The position numbers were made by a program, and so were the translations under genes. From NCBI GenBank assembly GCA_019424135.1, contig JAHYZZ010000001.1:1-64000 (forward strand): DNA of 64,000 nt, given 5' to 3'. Below are positions 1 to 8,986 of this stretch, piece by piece; the stretch's first letter is position 1; each line of letters starts with the position of its first letter. The notes under the pieces are model-generated. The model was not told where the DNA came from. It saw only the letters and a program-made list of their open reading frames with translations, and did no database searches. The stretch comes from Lachnospiraceae bacterium (lineage in GTDB: Bacteria; Bacillota; Clostridia; Lachnospirales; Lachnospiraceae).

Positions 1-59
1 TCGTTTTTCGGAACACGAAAAACTCCACAATGAAAACAGGGCCTTGCCCTAACAACCAA

Positions 60-93
60 AGGGCTGTACGGTTTCAAACAACCGCACAGCCCT
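60..93 (-). terminator. Hairpin terminator after serA
   Basis: An inverted repeat with arms of about 13 bases (AGGGCTGT then CGGTT, one mismatch) starts just past the serA stop codon. The tail (CCCTTTGG) has only a short T run, so efficiency is uncertain. Two more hairpins follow at 38-50 and 3-23, the second with a TGTTTTC tail, which may complete termination. Confidence 0.65.
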
Positions 94-97
94 ACTT

Positions 98-1261
98 TTA
101 CTCTATCACTCGTACTTTCAATACATCTTTCACAGCTCTTAATTCATCAACCACCCCGGGAGTAATCTCCGAATCAACATCTATCATCGTGTAAGCATAT
201 CCACCTTTGCTCTTATTGGAAAGATCTGCAATGTTAATATTATCATCTGCCAGAATTTTTGTGAATTGCCCCAGCATATTCGGTATATTGTGGTGGAGTA
301 AGACGATCCTTGTGTTTTCTCCCCGACATCCCATGTCGCAGTCAGGATAATTGACAGAATTTTTGATATTTCCATGCTCCAAATAATTTCTCATCTCTCT
401 CACAGCCATTCTGGCACAGTTATCCTCTGATTCTTCAGTAGACGCTCCCAAATGGGGAATGACAATCGCACCTTTCACTCCAGCAATCACCGGCGTCGGA
501 AAATCTGTCACGTAATGTTTCATCTTACCGGATACCAACGCATCAATCACTGCCTCGTCTTCTACCAGCACGTCCCTTGCAAAATTAAGAAGTACAACTC
601 CCGTCTTCATCAGACTAATGGCATTGCCGTCAATCATGCCCTTGGTACTGTCATTTGCGGGAACGTGGATCGTAATGTAGTCGCAGTCTTGATACAGTTC
701 GTCTACCGACTTTGCATGATGAATGCTCCGGTTCAATCTCCAAGCTGAATCTACAGATACAAAAGGATCAAATCCATAAACGTCCATTCCCAGGCTCACA
801 GCCGCATTTGCAACCAGAACACCGATGGCGCCAAGGCCAATGACCCCTAGTTTCTTTCCTTCCAGCTCGCTTCCTGCAAAAGCTTTTTTCGCTTTTTCTG
901 CATCTTTTGCAATGTTACCGTCTTCTTCATTCTCCTGAACCCAGTTAATACCGCCGATAATGTCCCTAGAAGCCAGCAGCATTCCGGCAATCACCAATTC
1001 CTTAACCCCATTGGCATTAGCCCCTGGTGTGTTAAATACCACGATTCCTTCTTCCGCGCACCGTTCCAACGGAATATTATTAACACCTGCGCCGGCTCTG
1101 GCAATTGCTTTCAGATGATCTCCAAACTCCATCTCGTGAAGCACAGCACTTCTGACAAGAACTGCATCTGCATCTTTCGGGCTGCTCACAGGAACATATT
1201 CATCTGTAAATTCACGGATTCCTTCTTCAGAAATCTGATTGAAACAATAATACTGGTACAT
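98..1261 (-). CDS. serA: D-3-phosphoglycerate dehydrogenase
   Basis: This 387-residue protein should oxidise 3-phosphoglycerate with NAD+ to 3-phosphohydroxypyruvate, the first step of serine synthesis in the cytoplasm. The NAD-binding GLGAIG is at residues 142-147, the substrate arginine is in NFARD (R229), and the catalytic histidine is in PHLGAST (H270). A C-terminal ACT domain (about 315-387) suggests feedback control by serine. It is the short form without the extra allosteric substrate-binding domain. Where most relatives have DVFxxEP, this protein reads TDFPTP, so the canonical partner glutamate is not obvious. It is the last gene of the operon, two bases after serC, and its Shine-Dalgarno sequence (GAGGAGGAG) lies inside the serC end. 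Confidence 0.95.
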   Translation of the reverse strand: MYQYYCFNQISEEGIREFTDEYVPVSSPKDADAVLVRSAVLHEMEFGDHLKAIARAGAGVNNIPLERCAEEGIVVFNTPGANANGVKELVIAGMLLASRDIIGGINWVQENEEDGNIAKDAEKAKKAFAGSELEGKKLGVIGLGAIGVLVANAAVSLGMDVYGFDPFVSVDSAWRLNRSIHHAKSVDELYQDCDYITIHVPANDSTKGMIDGNAISLMKTGVVLLNFARDVLVEDEAVIDALVSGKMKHYVTDFPTPVIAGVKGAIVIPHLGASTEESEDNCARMAVREMRNYLEHGNIKNSVNYPDCDMGCRGENTRIVLLHHNIPNMLGQFTKILADDNINIADLSNKSKGGYAYTMIDVDSEITPGVVDELRAVKDVLKVRVIE

Positions 1262-1263
1262 GA

Positions 1264-2346
1264 CTATTGATTCTCCTCCTCAAACTTTTTCATAAATTCT
1301 GTCAGTGCAGTCACTCCCTCAATGGGCATCGCGTTATAAATGCTGGCACGCATACCACCTACCGTTCGGTGACCTTTTAGATTTACAAATCCGCAAGCTG
1401 CTGCCTCTTTAATAAATTTCGCATCCAGCTCTTGATTCCCTGTCACAAATGGGACATTCATCAATGAGCGATCCCTTGGCACCACAGTACCATGGAACAT
1501 GCTGCTCTGATCCAGAAAATCATAGAGAATCTTTGCCTTCTTTTCATTTCTTTCCTTCATGACGCTAAGGCCTCCCATTCGCTTCAGCCACTGGAAAACC
1601 TTCCCGCAGATATAGATACCATAAGCCGGCGGTGTGTTATATAAGGAACCTGCATCTGCGTGGGTTTTATACTGCATCATCGTTGGCGTACCCGGCAGCA
1701 CATCCTCAGTGATTAAATCCTCCCGGATAATGACGATTACCACGCCTGCAGGGCCGATGTTCTTCTGAACACCTCCATATATAACACCATATTTGGTTAC
1801 GTCTACCGGTTCCGATAAAAAACAAGAAGATACATCTGCCACCAGAGTCTTCCCCTTTGTGTTTGGAAGCTCCTTATACTTTGTTCCGTAAATCGTGTTA
1901 TTTTCACAGATATAGACATAATCAGCATCCTCCGATACCGGAAGATCTGAGCAGTCCGGGATGTAGGAAAATGTCCGGTCCTCTGAGGAAGCGAGCACAT
2001 TCGCCTTTCCATACTTTTTCGCTTCCTGATAGGCTTTTTTAGACCACTGTCCTGTCAGAATAAAATCTGCCGTCCGGTTTTTCATCAAATTCATCGGAAT
2101 CATGGAAAACTGCAGGGAGGCCCCCCCCTGTAAAAATAAAACTTTGTAGTTATCCGGAATGTTCATCAATTCACGCAGATCTGCTTCTGCGGTCTCCAGG
2201 ATGTGTGGGAATGTCTTTCCACGGTGACTCATTTCCATCACGGACATACCGGTTCCCTGATAGTCTAACATCTCGTCTGCTGCTTCCCGTAATACTTCTT
2301 CCGGCAGTACTGCCGGCCCCGCTGAAAAATTGTACACTCTGCTCAT
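1264..2346 (-). CDS. serC: Phosphoserine aminotransferase
   Basis: SerC transfers an amino group from glutamate to 3-phosphohydroxypyruvate using pyridoxal phosphate, giving phosphoserine (step two of serine synthesis). The 360-residue length is normal. The N-terminus RVYNFSAGPAVLP is a family hallmark and the PLP lysine is K195 in GGVQKNIGPAG. I chose the second possible ATG, because GAAAGGCGGG lies 7 bases upstream of it but only one base upstream of an ATG two codons earlier. It sits between ilvB and serA in one operon, so serine synthesis is probably co-expressed with branched-chain synthesis. No serB is seen in the window. Confidence 0.95.
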   Translation of the reverse strand: MSRVYNFSAGPAVLPEEVLREAADEMLDYQGTGMSVMEMSHRGKTFPHILETAEADLRELMNIPDNYKVLFLQGGASLQFSMIPMNLMKNRTADFILTGQWSKKAYQEAKKYGKANVLASSEDRTFSYIPDCSDLPVSEDADYVYICENNTIYGTKYKELPNTKGKTLVADVSSCFLSEPVDVTKYGVIYGGVQKNIGPAGVVIVIIREDLITEDVLPGTPTMMQYKTHADAGSLYNTPPAYGIYICGKVFQWLKRMGGLSVMKERNEKKAKILYDFLDQSSMFHGTVVPRDRSLMNVPFVTGNQELDAKFIKEAAACGFVNLKGHRTVGGMRASIYNAMPIEGVTALTEFMKKFEEENQ

Positions 2347-2387
2347 TCTCATTCCCGCCTTTCTAAAACTAACTATCTTTTTTGTTA

Positions 2388-4073
2388 TTACTGTGCCTGC
2401 TTTTGTTTCAGATCATTTTCATCAAACGCTTTACTGATCGCATCACCTGGGGCAACCATCGGCCAAACCTTCTCATCACTGTCGATCTGACAATCGATCA
2501 GCACAGGTCCCTTTATCGTAAGAGCCTTTGCAAAGGCTTCCTTGAACTCTTCCTGTGTGGCAGCACGGACTGCTGTCGCTCCCATAGACTCTGCCAGTTT
2601 CACAAAATCAACGGTATCATTTAAGACTGTTGCCGAATATCTTCCGCCATAAAACAGATTCTGCCACTGGCGCACCATTCCCAGAACATGATTATTAACC
2701 ACTACCTCAATGACAGGAATCTGGTAGCGTGCCGCTGTCGCAATCTCGTTCATATTCATACGGAAGCATCCGTCACCTGCAATGTTGATTACCGTCTTTT
2801 CTGGTCTCCCTGTTTTTGCTCCAATAGATGCACCAAGTCCATATCCCATAGTTCCAAGTCCGCCAGAGGTAAGAAGGGTTCTTGGCTTTGTATATTTATA
2901 ATACTGAGCCGCCCACATCTGATGCTGTCCTACCTCTGTGACAATGATGGCATCACCGTGGGTCTGACGATAGATTTCTTCTACTACAAATGGCCCCGTC
3001 AAAAGATCCGGATGATAAGTCAAGGGATACTTTTCTTTATACTCTTTGATCTTCTGAATCCATGCTCCGTGATCTTGCTGCTCCAGTTTTTCATTTAATG
3101 TTTTCAAAATAGCCTTAATATCTCCTACCACGCCTTCCGTGATTAGAACATTTTTGTTCATCTCCGCCACATCAATGTCAAACTGCAAAATCTTTGCATG
3201 CTCAGCAAATTTCTTTGCATTCCCTGTAACCCTGTCACTAAACCTTGCCCCTGCCACGATCAGCAGATCGCATTCGCTGACTCCATAGTTCGAGGTTTTT
3301 GTTCCATGCATTCCCAGCATGCCTGTATACAAAGGATCTGTCCCAGGGAAAGCTCCTTTTCCCATGAGAGAATCTGTTACCGGTGCATCAACCTTCTTGA
3401 CAAAGGTGTACAGCTCCTCACTGGCATCGGAAAGTACTGCTCCTCCTCCCACAAAAACATAGGGTTTTTTAGATTCTCTGATCAGCTTAAGAGCTGTCTC
3501 TATTTCCTGCTCACAAATATCCTGTCCAGAATGTACTGGAAAAATCTCCTGCCTCTGATACTCAGTTTTATTAGCAGTGACATCCTTTGGGATATCAACC
3601 AGAACCGGGCCTGGACGGTCTTTTTTCGCAATTACAAAGGCTTTGCGGATCGTATCCGCCAGTTGCTCTACATCTTTTACTATAAAGTTATGCTTGGTAA
3701 TCGGCTGTGTGATTCCTGTAATGTCAATTTCCTGAAAACTGTCTTTTCCAAGAAGGGAAACCCCCACATTACAAGTAATGGCCACGATCGGAATGGAATC
3801 CATATAGGCGGTAGCAATCCCGGTTACCAGATTTGTGGCTCCAGGCCCACTGGTCGCCAGACACACGCCCACCTTTCCTGTTGCTCTCGCATATCCATCT
3901 GCCGCATGGGAAGCTCCCTGCTCATGAGAAGTCAGAATATGGCGGATCTCATCCTGATGCTTATATAATTCATCATAAACGTTTAAGATTGCTCCACCCG
4001 GATATCCGAAAACGGTATCAACGCCTTGTTCTTTCAAGCATTCTATTACTATTTCTGCTCCTGTCAATTGCAT
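2388..4073 (-). CDS. ilvB: Acetolactate synthase large subunit
   Basis: This ThDP-dependent enzyme condenses two pyruvates (or pyruvate and 2-oxobutyrate) to acetohydroxy acids, the first common step of valine, leucine and isoleucine synthesis. At 561 residues it has the usual three domains: N-terminal PYR domain with catalytic glutamate E51 in SHEQGASHAADG, a central FAD/nucleotide-fold domain, and a C-terminal domain with the ThDP/Mg motif starting GDGCFRMNMNE. The biosynthetic type is favoured over the catabolic AlsS by length and by its position after ilvD. The small regulatory subunit (ilvN) is not next to it, which is unusual, so the partner must be elsewhere or missing. Confidence 0.93.
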   Translation of the reverse strand: MQLTGAEIVIECLKEQGVDTVFGYPGGAILNVYDELYKHQDEIRHILTSHEQGASHAADGYARATGKVGVCLATSGPGATNLVTGIATAYMDSIPIVAITCNVGVSLLGKDSFQEIDITGITQPITKHNFIVKDVEQLADTIRKAFVIAKKDRPGPVLVDIPKDVTANKTEYQRQEIFPVHSGQDICEQEIETALKLIRESKKPYVFVGGGAVLSDASEELYTFVKKVDAPVTDSLMGKGAFPGTDPLYTGMLGMHGTKTSNYGVSECDLLIVAGARFSDRVTGNAKKFAEHAKILQFDIDVAEMNKNVLITEGVVGDIKAILKTLNEKLEQQDHGAWIQKIKEYKEKYPLTYHPDLLTGPFVVEEIYRQTHGDAIIVTEVGQHQMWAAQYYKYTKPRTLLTSGGLGTMGYGLGASIGAKTGRPEKTVINIAGDGCFRMNMNEIATAARYQIPVIEVVVNNHVLGMVRQWQNLFYGGRYSATVLNDTVDFVKLAESMGATAVRAATQEEFKEAFAKALTIKGPVLIDCQIDSDEKVWPMVAPGDAISKAFDENDLKQKQAQ

Positions 4074-4106
4074 ACCTTATCTTCTCTCCTGTTCTAACAA
4101 TATTCC

Positions 4107-5780
4107 TTATTTCTTTCCCGGCACTTCCAAGATTGCACCACGGTTTCCGGAAGTTACCATAGCTGCATAGCGGGCAAGATAGCCGGTGGTTACCTTTGGC
4201 TCTCGTGGCTGCCATTTTTCTCTTCTCTTAGCCAGCTCTTCTTCTGACACATCCAGTTCCAAAGAAAGTTTTGGAATGTCGATCTTGATAATGTCTCCTT
4301 CTTCCACAAGAGCAATCGGTCCTCCTACCGCCGCTTCTGGTGATACATGTCCGATAGAGGCCCCTCTGGAGGCTCCACTGAAGCGACCATCTGTGATCAA
4401 CGCCACACTGGATCCAAGACCCATTCCTGCGATAGCAGAGGTCGGATTCAACATTTCTCTCATGCCCGGACCACCTTTTGGTCCCTCATACCGAATCACA
4501 ACCACATCGCCCGGGTGAATCTTTCCTCCCTTGATGGCTTCAATCGCATCTTCTTCACATTCGAAAACTCTGGCCGGTCCTTCATGTACCAGCATCTCAT
4601 CCACCACAGCAGACCGTTTCACTACACTACCGTCTGGCGCCAGATTGCCCTTCAACACAGCCAGGCCGCCGGTAGGTGTATACGGATTATCGATTGGGCG
4701 GATGACTTCGGGATCCTTGTTGACCACACCGGCAATATTTTCGCCTACGGTCTTTCCTGTTACCGTCATACATTCTGTATGTAAGAGTCCTTTTTTATTT
4801 AATTCCGCCATTACAGCATAAACGCCGCCAGCCGCATTCAAATCTTCGATATAGGTCGGCCCTGCAGGAGCCAGATGACATAAATTCGGTGTTTTCTCAC
4901 TAATCTCATTTGCAAAATCGATCTCAAAATCCATGCCGACTTCATGGGCAATCGCTGGAAGATGCAGCATACTGTTGGTAGAGCATCCCAGTGCCATATC
5001 GACGGTTAGAGCATTTAAAACCGCTTCCTTCGTCATGATGTCTCTCGGACAGATATTTTTCTCCCACAGCTCCATAACCTTCATGCCGGCTTCTTTTGCC
5101 AACCGGATCCTGGCCGAATAAACTGCCGGGATCGTGCCGTTTCCACGAAGCCCCATACCCAGAACCTCTGTCAGACAGTTCATGCTGTTTGCCGTATACA
5201 TTCCAGAGCAGGATCCACAGGTCGGACAGGTATTGTTCTCATAATCCAGCAATTCCTCATCTGTAATCTTGCCTGCCGCATTGGCTCCTACAGCCTCAAA
5301 CATACTGGAAAGGCTAGTCTTTTTCCCTTTTACCCGGCCTGCCAGCATCGGACCTCCGCTGACAAAAATGGTAGGTACATTGATCCTGGCCGCAGCCATT
5401 AATAGTCCCGGAACATTTTTATCACAGTTTGGCACCATAACCAATGCATCAAACTGGTGCGCCATTGCCATAGCCTCTGTAGAATCTGCAATCAAATCTC
5501 TGGTTACCAGAGAATACTTCATACCAATATGCCCCATGGCAATCCCGTCACAGACAGCAATAGCCGGGAACACAATGGGGGTACCGCCTGCCATGGCTAC
5601 CCCTTGTTTCACTGCATTCACGATCTTATCCAGATTCATATGCCCTGGCACAATCTCATTATATGAACTTACAATTCCCACCAGCGGACGTTCCATCTCC
5701 TCCTTCGTCAGTCCAAGAGCATTAAACAAAGAACGATGTGGCGCCTGCTGCTTTCCTTTTGTTACTGTATCACTTCTCAT
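4107..5780 (-). CDS. ilvD: Dihydroxy-acid dehydratase
   Basis: IlvD removes water from dihydroxy-isovalerate or dihydroxy-methylvalerate to form the 2-oxo acid precursors of valine and isoleucine. It is an iron-sulfur enzyme; conserved cysteines are visible in PNCDKNVPG (C119) and CPTCGSCSGM (C185, C188, C191). Length (557) is normal. AGGAGG lies 7 bases before the ATG. It lies 25 bases downstream of leuB and 33 bases upstream of ilvB. The reductoisomerase gene ilvC that makes its substrate is not in the window. Confidence 0.95.
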   Translation of the reverse strand: MRSDTVTKGKQQAPHRSLFNALGLTKEEMERPLVGIVSSYNEIVPGHMNLDKIVNAVKQGVAMAGGTPIVFPAIAVCDGIAMGHIGMKYSLVTRDLIADSTEAMAMAHQFDALVMVPNCDKNVPGLLMAAARINVPTIFVSGGPMLAGRVKGKKTSLSSMFEAVGANAAGKITDEELLDYENNTCPTCGSCSGMYTANSMNCLTEVLGMGLRGNGTIPAVYSARIRLAKEAGMKVMELWEKNICPRDIMTKEAVLNALTVDMALGCSTNSMLHLPAIAHEVGMDFEIDFANEISEKTPNLCHLAPAGPTYIEDLNAAGGVYAVMAELNKKGLLHTECMTVTGKTVGENIAGVVNKDPEVIRPIDNPYTPTGGLAVLKGNLAPDGSVVKRSAVVDEMLVHEGPARVFECEEDAIEAIKGGKIHPGDVVVIRYEGPKGGPGMREMLNPTSAIAGMGLGSSVALITDGRFSGASRGASIGHVSPEAAVGGPIALVEEGDIIKIDIPKLSLELDVSEEELAKRREKWQPREPKVTTGYLARYAAMVTSGNRGAILEVPGKK

Positions 5781-5805
5781 ATTCTTACCTCCTGCGAATC
5801 ATTCC

Positions 5806-6888
5806 CTAAATGAAACTTGCAATCAAATCTCCCATCTTTTCTGTTCCAATCTGAATCTTTCCTTCTGACATGATGTCGATGGTCCGATAGCCGTCTAATA
5901 AAACTTTTTCCACTGCATTCTCAATATCGTCTGCCTCCTGATCCAGATCAAAAGTGAACCGAAGCATCATGGCTGCAGACAAAATCGTGGCGATAGGATT
6001 AGCGATCCCTTTTCCAGCAATATCTGGCGCAGATCCGCCACTTGGTTCATAAAGTCCAAACTTTGTCTCGTTTAGGCTGGCACTTGCAAGCATTCCAATA
6101 GATCCTGTCACCATACTTGCTTCATCAGACAAGATATCACCAAACATATTCTCTGTTAAGATCACATCAAACTGTTTCGGATCTTTGACTAACTGCATGG
6201 CGCAGTTATCTACCAGCATATGCTCCATCGACACCTCCGGATAGTCTTTTGCCACTTCTTCTACAACTTTTCTCCAAAGTCTGGAAGAATCCAGCACATT
6301 TGCTTTGTCCACACTTGTCACTTTTTTTCTTCGTTTCATTGCAATATCAAATGCACGCTTTGCAATTCGCCTGATTTCATTTTCATTATATGTAAGTGAG
6401 TCATAAGCCGTCATGACCCCGTCTTCTTCCACCGTTTTACGTTCGCCGAAATATAATCCTCCGGTCAATTCCCTCATGATCATCATGTCAAACCCGCCGT
6501 CTGTGATGGATTCCTTCAAAGGGCAGGCTCCTTTGAGCTCATCATACAGGACTGCCGGCCTTAGATTGGCAAACAAATTCAGTTCTTTTCTAATCCTAAG
6601 TAGGCCTGCCTCAGGCCGCTTTGATGGTTCCAACTGGTACCACGGCGATGTCTTCGCATCTCCCCCGATAGATCCCATCAGAACTGCATCACATTTTTTG
6701 GCTGCAGCCACTGTTTCGTCTGTCAGTGGCACACCATGTACATCGATGGACGCACCACCAAGCAAGAGCTCTGTATATTCACATTTATGTCCATATTTTT
6801 CTGCAACTTTATTCAGGACCTTCTGTGCTTCTGCCACAATTTCCGGACCGATGCCATCCCCTTTGATCACTCCAATGTTCAGCTTCAT
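5806..6888 (-). CDS. leuB: 3-isopropylmalate dehydrogenase
   Basis: LeuB oxidatively decarboxylates 3-isopropylmalate with NAD+ to 2-oxoisocaproate in leucine synthesis. The 360-residue protein opens with GVIKGDGIGPEIV, and the metal-binding region with GDILSDEASM and the NAD region GSAPDIAGKG are intact. AGGAAGGG precedes the ATG. It is the first gene of a five-gene operon (leuB-ilvD-ilvB-serC-serA) and has its own near-consensus promoter with a short leader, so no leader-peptide or T-box attenuator fits. leuA and leuCD are absent from the window. Confidence 0.95.
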   Translation of the reverse strand: MKLNIGVIKGDGIGPEIVAEAQKVLNKVAEKYGHKCEYTELLLGGASIDVHGVPLTDETVAAAKKCDAVLMGSIGGDAKTSPWYQLEPSKRPEAGLLRIRKELNLFANLRPAVLYDELKGACPLKESITDGGFDMMIMRELTGGLYFGERKTVEEDGVMTAYDSLTYNENEIRRIAKRAFDIAMKRRKKVTSVDKANVLDSSRLWRKVVEEVAKDYPEVSMEHMLVDNCAMQLVKDPKQFDVILTENMFGDILSDEASMVTGSIGMLASASLNETKFGLYEPSGGSAPDIAGKGIANPIATILSAAMMLRFTFDLDQEADDIENAVEKVLLDGYRTIDIMSEGKIQIGTEKMGDLIASFI

Positions 6889-6922
6889 CTTTTACACCCT
6901 TCCTAAAAAATCTATAACATTT

Positions 6923-6951
6923 ATATTATCGCATTTTTATGCATGTTTCAA
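6923..6951 (-). promoter_or_regulatory. Promoter of the leuB operon
   Basis: TTGAAA (6946-6951) and TAATAT (6923-6928) are separated by 17 bases. The predicted transcript start is about 28 bases before leuB. The spacer holds an inverted repeat GCAT-AAAA-ATGC, a possible repressor contact. Confidence 0.75.
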
Positions 6952-6963
6952 GACTTTAATTGA

Positions 6964-7404
6964 CTAAATTGTTGATTCACTTTTTAGGTATCCCGGACCA
7001 AATCCCTGTGGGAACAACTCTCCCAGTGTATAAATTTTATACTCTTCTTCTGATTTTGCCAAAATAATTTGAAACTTTTCCGGATCACAGAACTCTGCCA
7101 TTACCTGTCTGCAGACCCCGCAGGGGGGACAATAATCATGGATTCCGTCCCGGTTTTCGTTGACAATACATATCGCCTGGAACTCCCGTTTCCCTTCACT
7201 GACCGCTTTAAATATGGCGGTGCGCTCCCCACAATTTCCAGGGCCAAACGCCGCGTTTTCAATATTACAGCCTGTATAGATCTCTCCGTCCTTTGTAAAA
7301 AGGGATGCTGCCACTTTAAATTCTGAATAAGGTGCATATGCAAAAGGAAGGGCTGCAAAAGCCCTTCGAATCATTTCCAGAACAGGAAGTTCTCTCTTAT
7401 TCAT
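6964..7404 (-). CDS. cdd: Cytidine deaminase
   Basis: This enzyme hydrolyses cytidine or deoxycytidine to uridine or deoxyuridine in pyrimidine salvage. It is the small homotetrameric type: the zinc ligands are C58 (in GNCGERTA), C95 and C98 (in CPPCGVCRQ), with E60 as proton shuttle. Length is 146 residues, slightly longer than the common 130-136. Its ATG overlaps the stop of udp by four bases (ATGA), so translation is coupled; the product uridine is the substrate of the upstream Udp. Confidence 0.93.
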   Translation of the reverse strand: MNKRELPVLEMIRRAFAALPFAYAPYSEFKVAASLFTKDGEIYTGCNIENAAFGPGNCGERTAIFKAVSEGKREFQAICIVNENRDGIHDYCPPCGVCRQVMAEFCDPEKFQIILAKSEEEYKIYTLGELFPQGFGPGYLKSESTI

Positions 7405-8207
7405 CGTTTCTGCCCTCCTTCTTCTCTGTCTTTCCTGATCAGAAGGCGTATCGCCTCCACTGCTGTACGGATTGGGAGACTGGCATCGTGAACCACAGGA
7501 TTGGGAAGATCAAGCTTTGCTCGTTCCTGATTGGCCACTACCAGAAGGACAGTCCCCACACGGACTCTCAAAGTGCTGCCGACGATAAATAAGGCTGCCG
7601 ACTCCATTTCAGAAGCCAAACATCCGCAACGAACCCATGCATCCCACTTATTCATAAGCTCATAGCCCACCGGCTTGGTTTCCGGTGTGTGCTGTCCATA
7701 AAAAGAATCCTTACACTGAACCACCCCAACGTGACAAGTAGCTTCGGTGTTTCTTAGCATCTGTCCGGCGGCCTTGATCAATGCTTCTGTTACTTCATAA
7801 TCAGCTACCGCCGGATATTCGATGGGCGCATATTCCCGGCTGGTTCCTTCCATACGGATGGCTCCTGTGGCCACCACAATATCTCCGCTTTTCACCTCTG
7901 TCTGCATCCCGCCACTGGTGCCGACACGAAGAAACGTATCTGCACCACACTGCACCAGCTCTTCCATGGCAATTGCCGCCGAGGGTCCACCGATCCCCGT
8001 AGAAGTCACACTGACCTTCTCACCGTCCAGATTCCCTGTATAGGTCACGTATTCCCGATTCTTTGCAATCAGAGAAGGATTCTCCAAATAAGCAGCAATC
8101 TTTTCACACCTTCCCGGATCTCCGGGAAGAATGACATAGCGGCCCACCTCACCTTTCGCTGTCTGGATATGATACAGACGATTGGGATCTTCAGAATAAT
8201 TGATCAT
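7401..8207 (-). CDS. udp: Uridine phosphorylase
   Basis: This member of the PNP/UDP phosphorylase family probably splits uridine with phosphate into uracil and ribose-1-phosphate. Visible family features are the phosphate-binding ILPGDPGRCEKIA near the N-terminus, TGIGGPSAAIAMEEL, and SEMESAALF near the ribose site. Length (268) is slightly above the E. coli enzyme. It starts 14 bases after pflA with GAGAGGTGGG as ribosome site and overlaps cdd. Another nucleoside specificity cannot be excluded from sequence alone, but pairing with cdd supports uridine. Confidence 0.87.
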   Translation of the reverse strand: MINYSEDPNRLYHIQTAKGEVGRYVILPGDPGRCEKIAAYLENPSLIAKNREYVTYTGNLDGEKVSVTSTGIGGPSAAIAMEELVQCGADTFLRVGTSGGMQTEVKSGDIVVATGAIRMEGTSREYAPIEYPAVADYEVTEALIKAAGQMLRNTEATCHVGVVQCKDSFYGQHTPETKPVGYELMNKWDAWVRCGCLASEMESAALFIVGSTLRVRVGTVLLVVANQERAKLDLPNPVVHDASLPIRTAVEAIRLLIRKDREEGGQKR

Positions 8208-8221
8208 ACGCCCACCTCTCT

Positions 8222-8965
8222 TTATTTTTTGTGATATTTTTCAGTTTCCAGGATCTTTTCTGCATTTTCCACTCGCTCTTTTGATGGTGGATCGATCCCT
8301 TCCAGCGGATATTCCATCCCCAGTTCCTTCCACTTGTAAACACCCAGCGTGTGATAAGGAAGTACTTCTACCCTTTCCACATTATCCAGGGTCCGTATAA
8401 AATCCCTCAAACGGTATAAATATTCATCTTTATCACTTCGTTCTGGCACAAGAACATGGCGGATCCATACTGGTTTCCCGATTTTAGATAAATATCCTGC
8501 CATATCCAGAATATTCTGATTTGTACATCCTGTCAACTGTCTGTGGGCCTGGTCATCAATCTGTTTGATATCCAGCATTACAAGATCCGTCACCTCCATT
8601 AAGCCACTAAACTTTGCGAAGAAAGGGTCTTCTCTCGTAAATGGCTGACCACTGGTATCCAGCGTTGTATGGATTCCTTCTTCCTTTGCCCTCTGAAAAA
8701 GTTCTGTTAAAAAGTCGATCTGCAGGAGGGGCTCTCCCCCACTTACGGTAATACCGCCCCTACTTCCCCAGTAAGAGCGGTATCTCAATGCCTTTTCTAT
8801 CAATTCATCTGCGGTATACAGAGTTCCTGACTGCATTTTCCAGGTATCCGGATTATGGCAGAACTGGCATCTCATGGCACAGCCTGCGGTAAAGATCACA
8901 TACCGGACTCCCGGTCCGTCTACAGAGCCAAAACTTTCCAAAGAATGTATATACCCTTTTGTCAT
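8222..8965 (-). CDS. pflA: Pyruvate formate-lyase activating enzyme
   Basis: PflA is a radical SAM enzyme that installs the glycyl radical on PflB. The cluster motif CAMRCQFC gives C29, C33 and C36, and VSGGEPLLQ is the SAM-binding GGE motif. The protein is 247 residues, the normal size. It lies 21 bases downstream of pflB with an AAAAGGAG ribosome site, so enzyme and activator are co-transcribed and function under anaerobic conditions. Confidence 0.95.
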   Translation of the reverse strand: MTKGYIHSLESFGSVDGPGVRYVIFTAGCAMRCQFCHNPDTWKMQSGTLYTADELIEKALRYRSYWGSRGGITVSGGEPLLQIDFLTELFQRAKEEGIHTTLDTSGQPFTREDPFFAKFSGLMEVTDLVMLDIKQIDDQAHRQLTGCTNQNILDMAGYLSKIGKPVWIRHVLVPERSDKDEYLYRLRDFIRTLDNVERVEVLPYHTLGVYKWKELGMEYPLEGIDPPSKERVENAEKILETEKYHKK

Positions 8966-8986
8966 AGTCTTCGCTCCTTTTAACTA

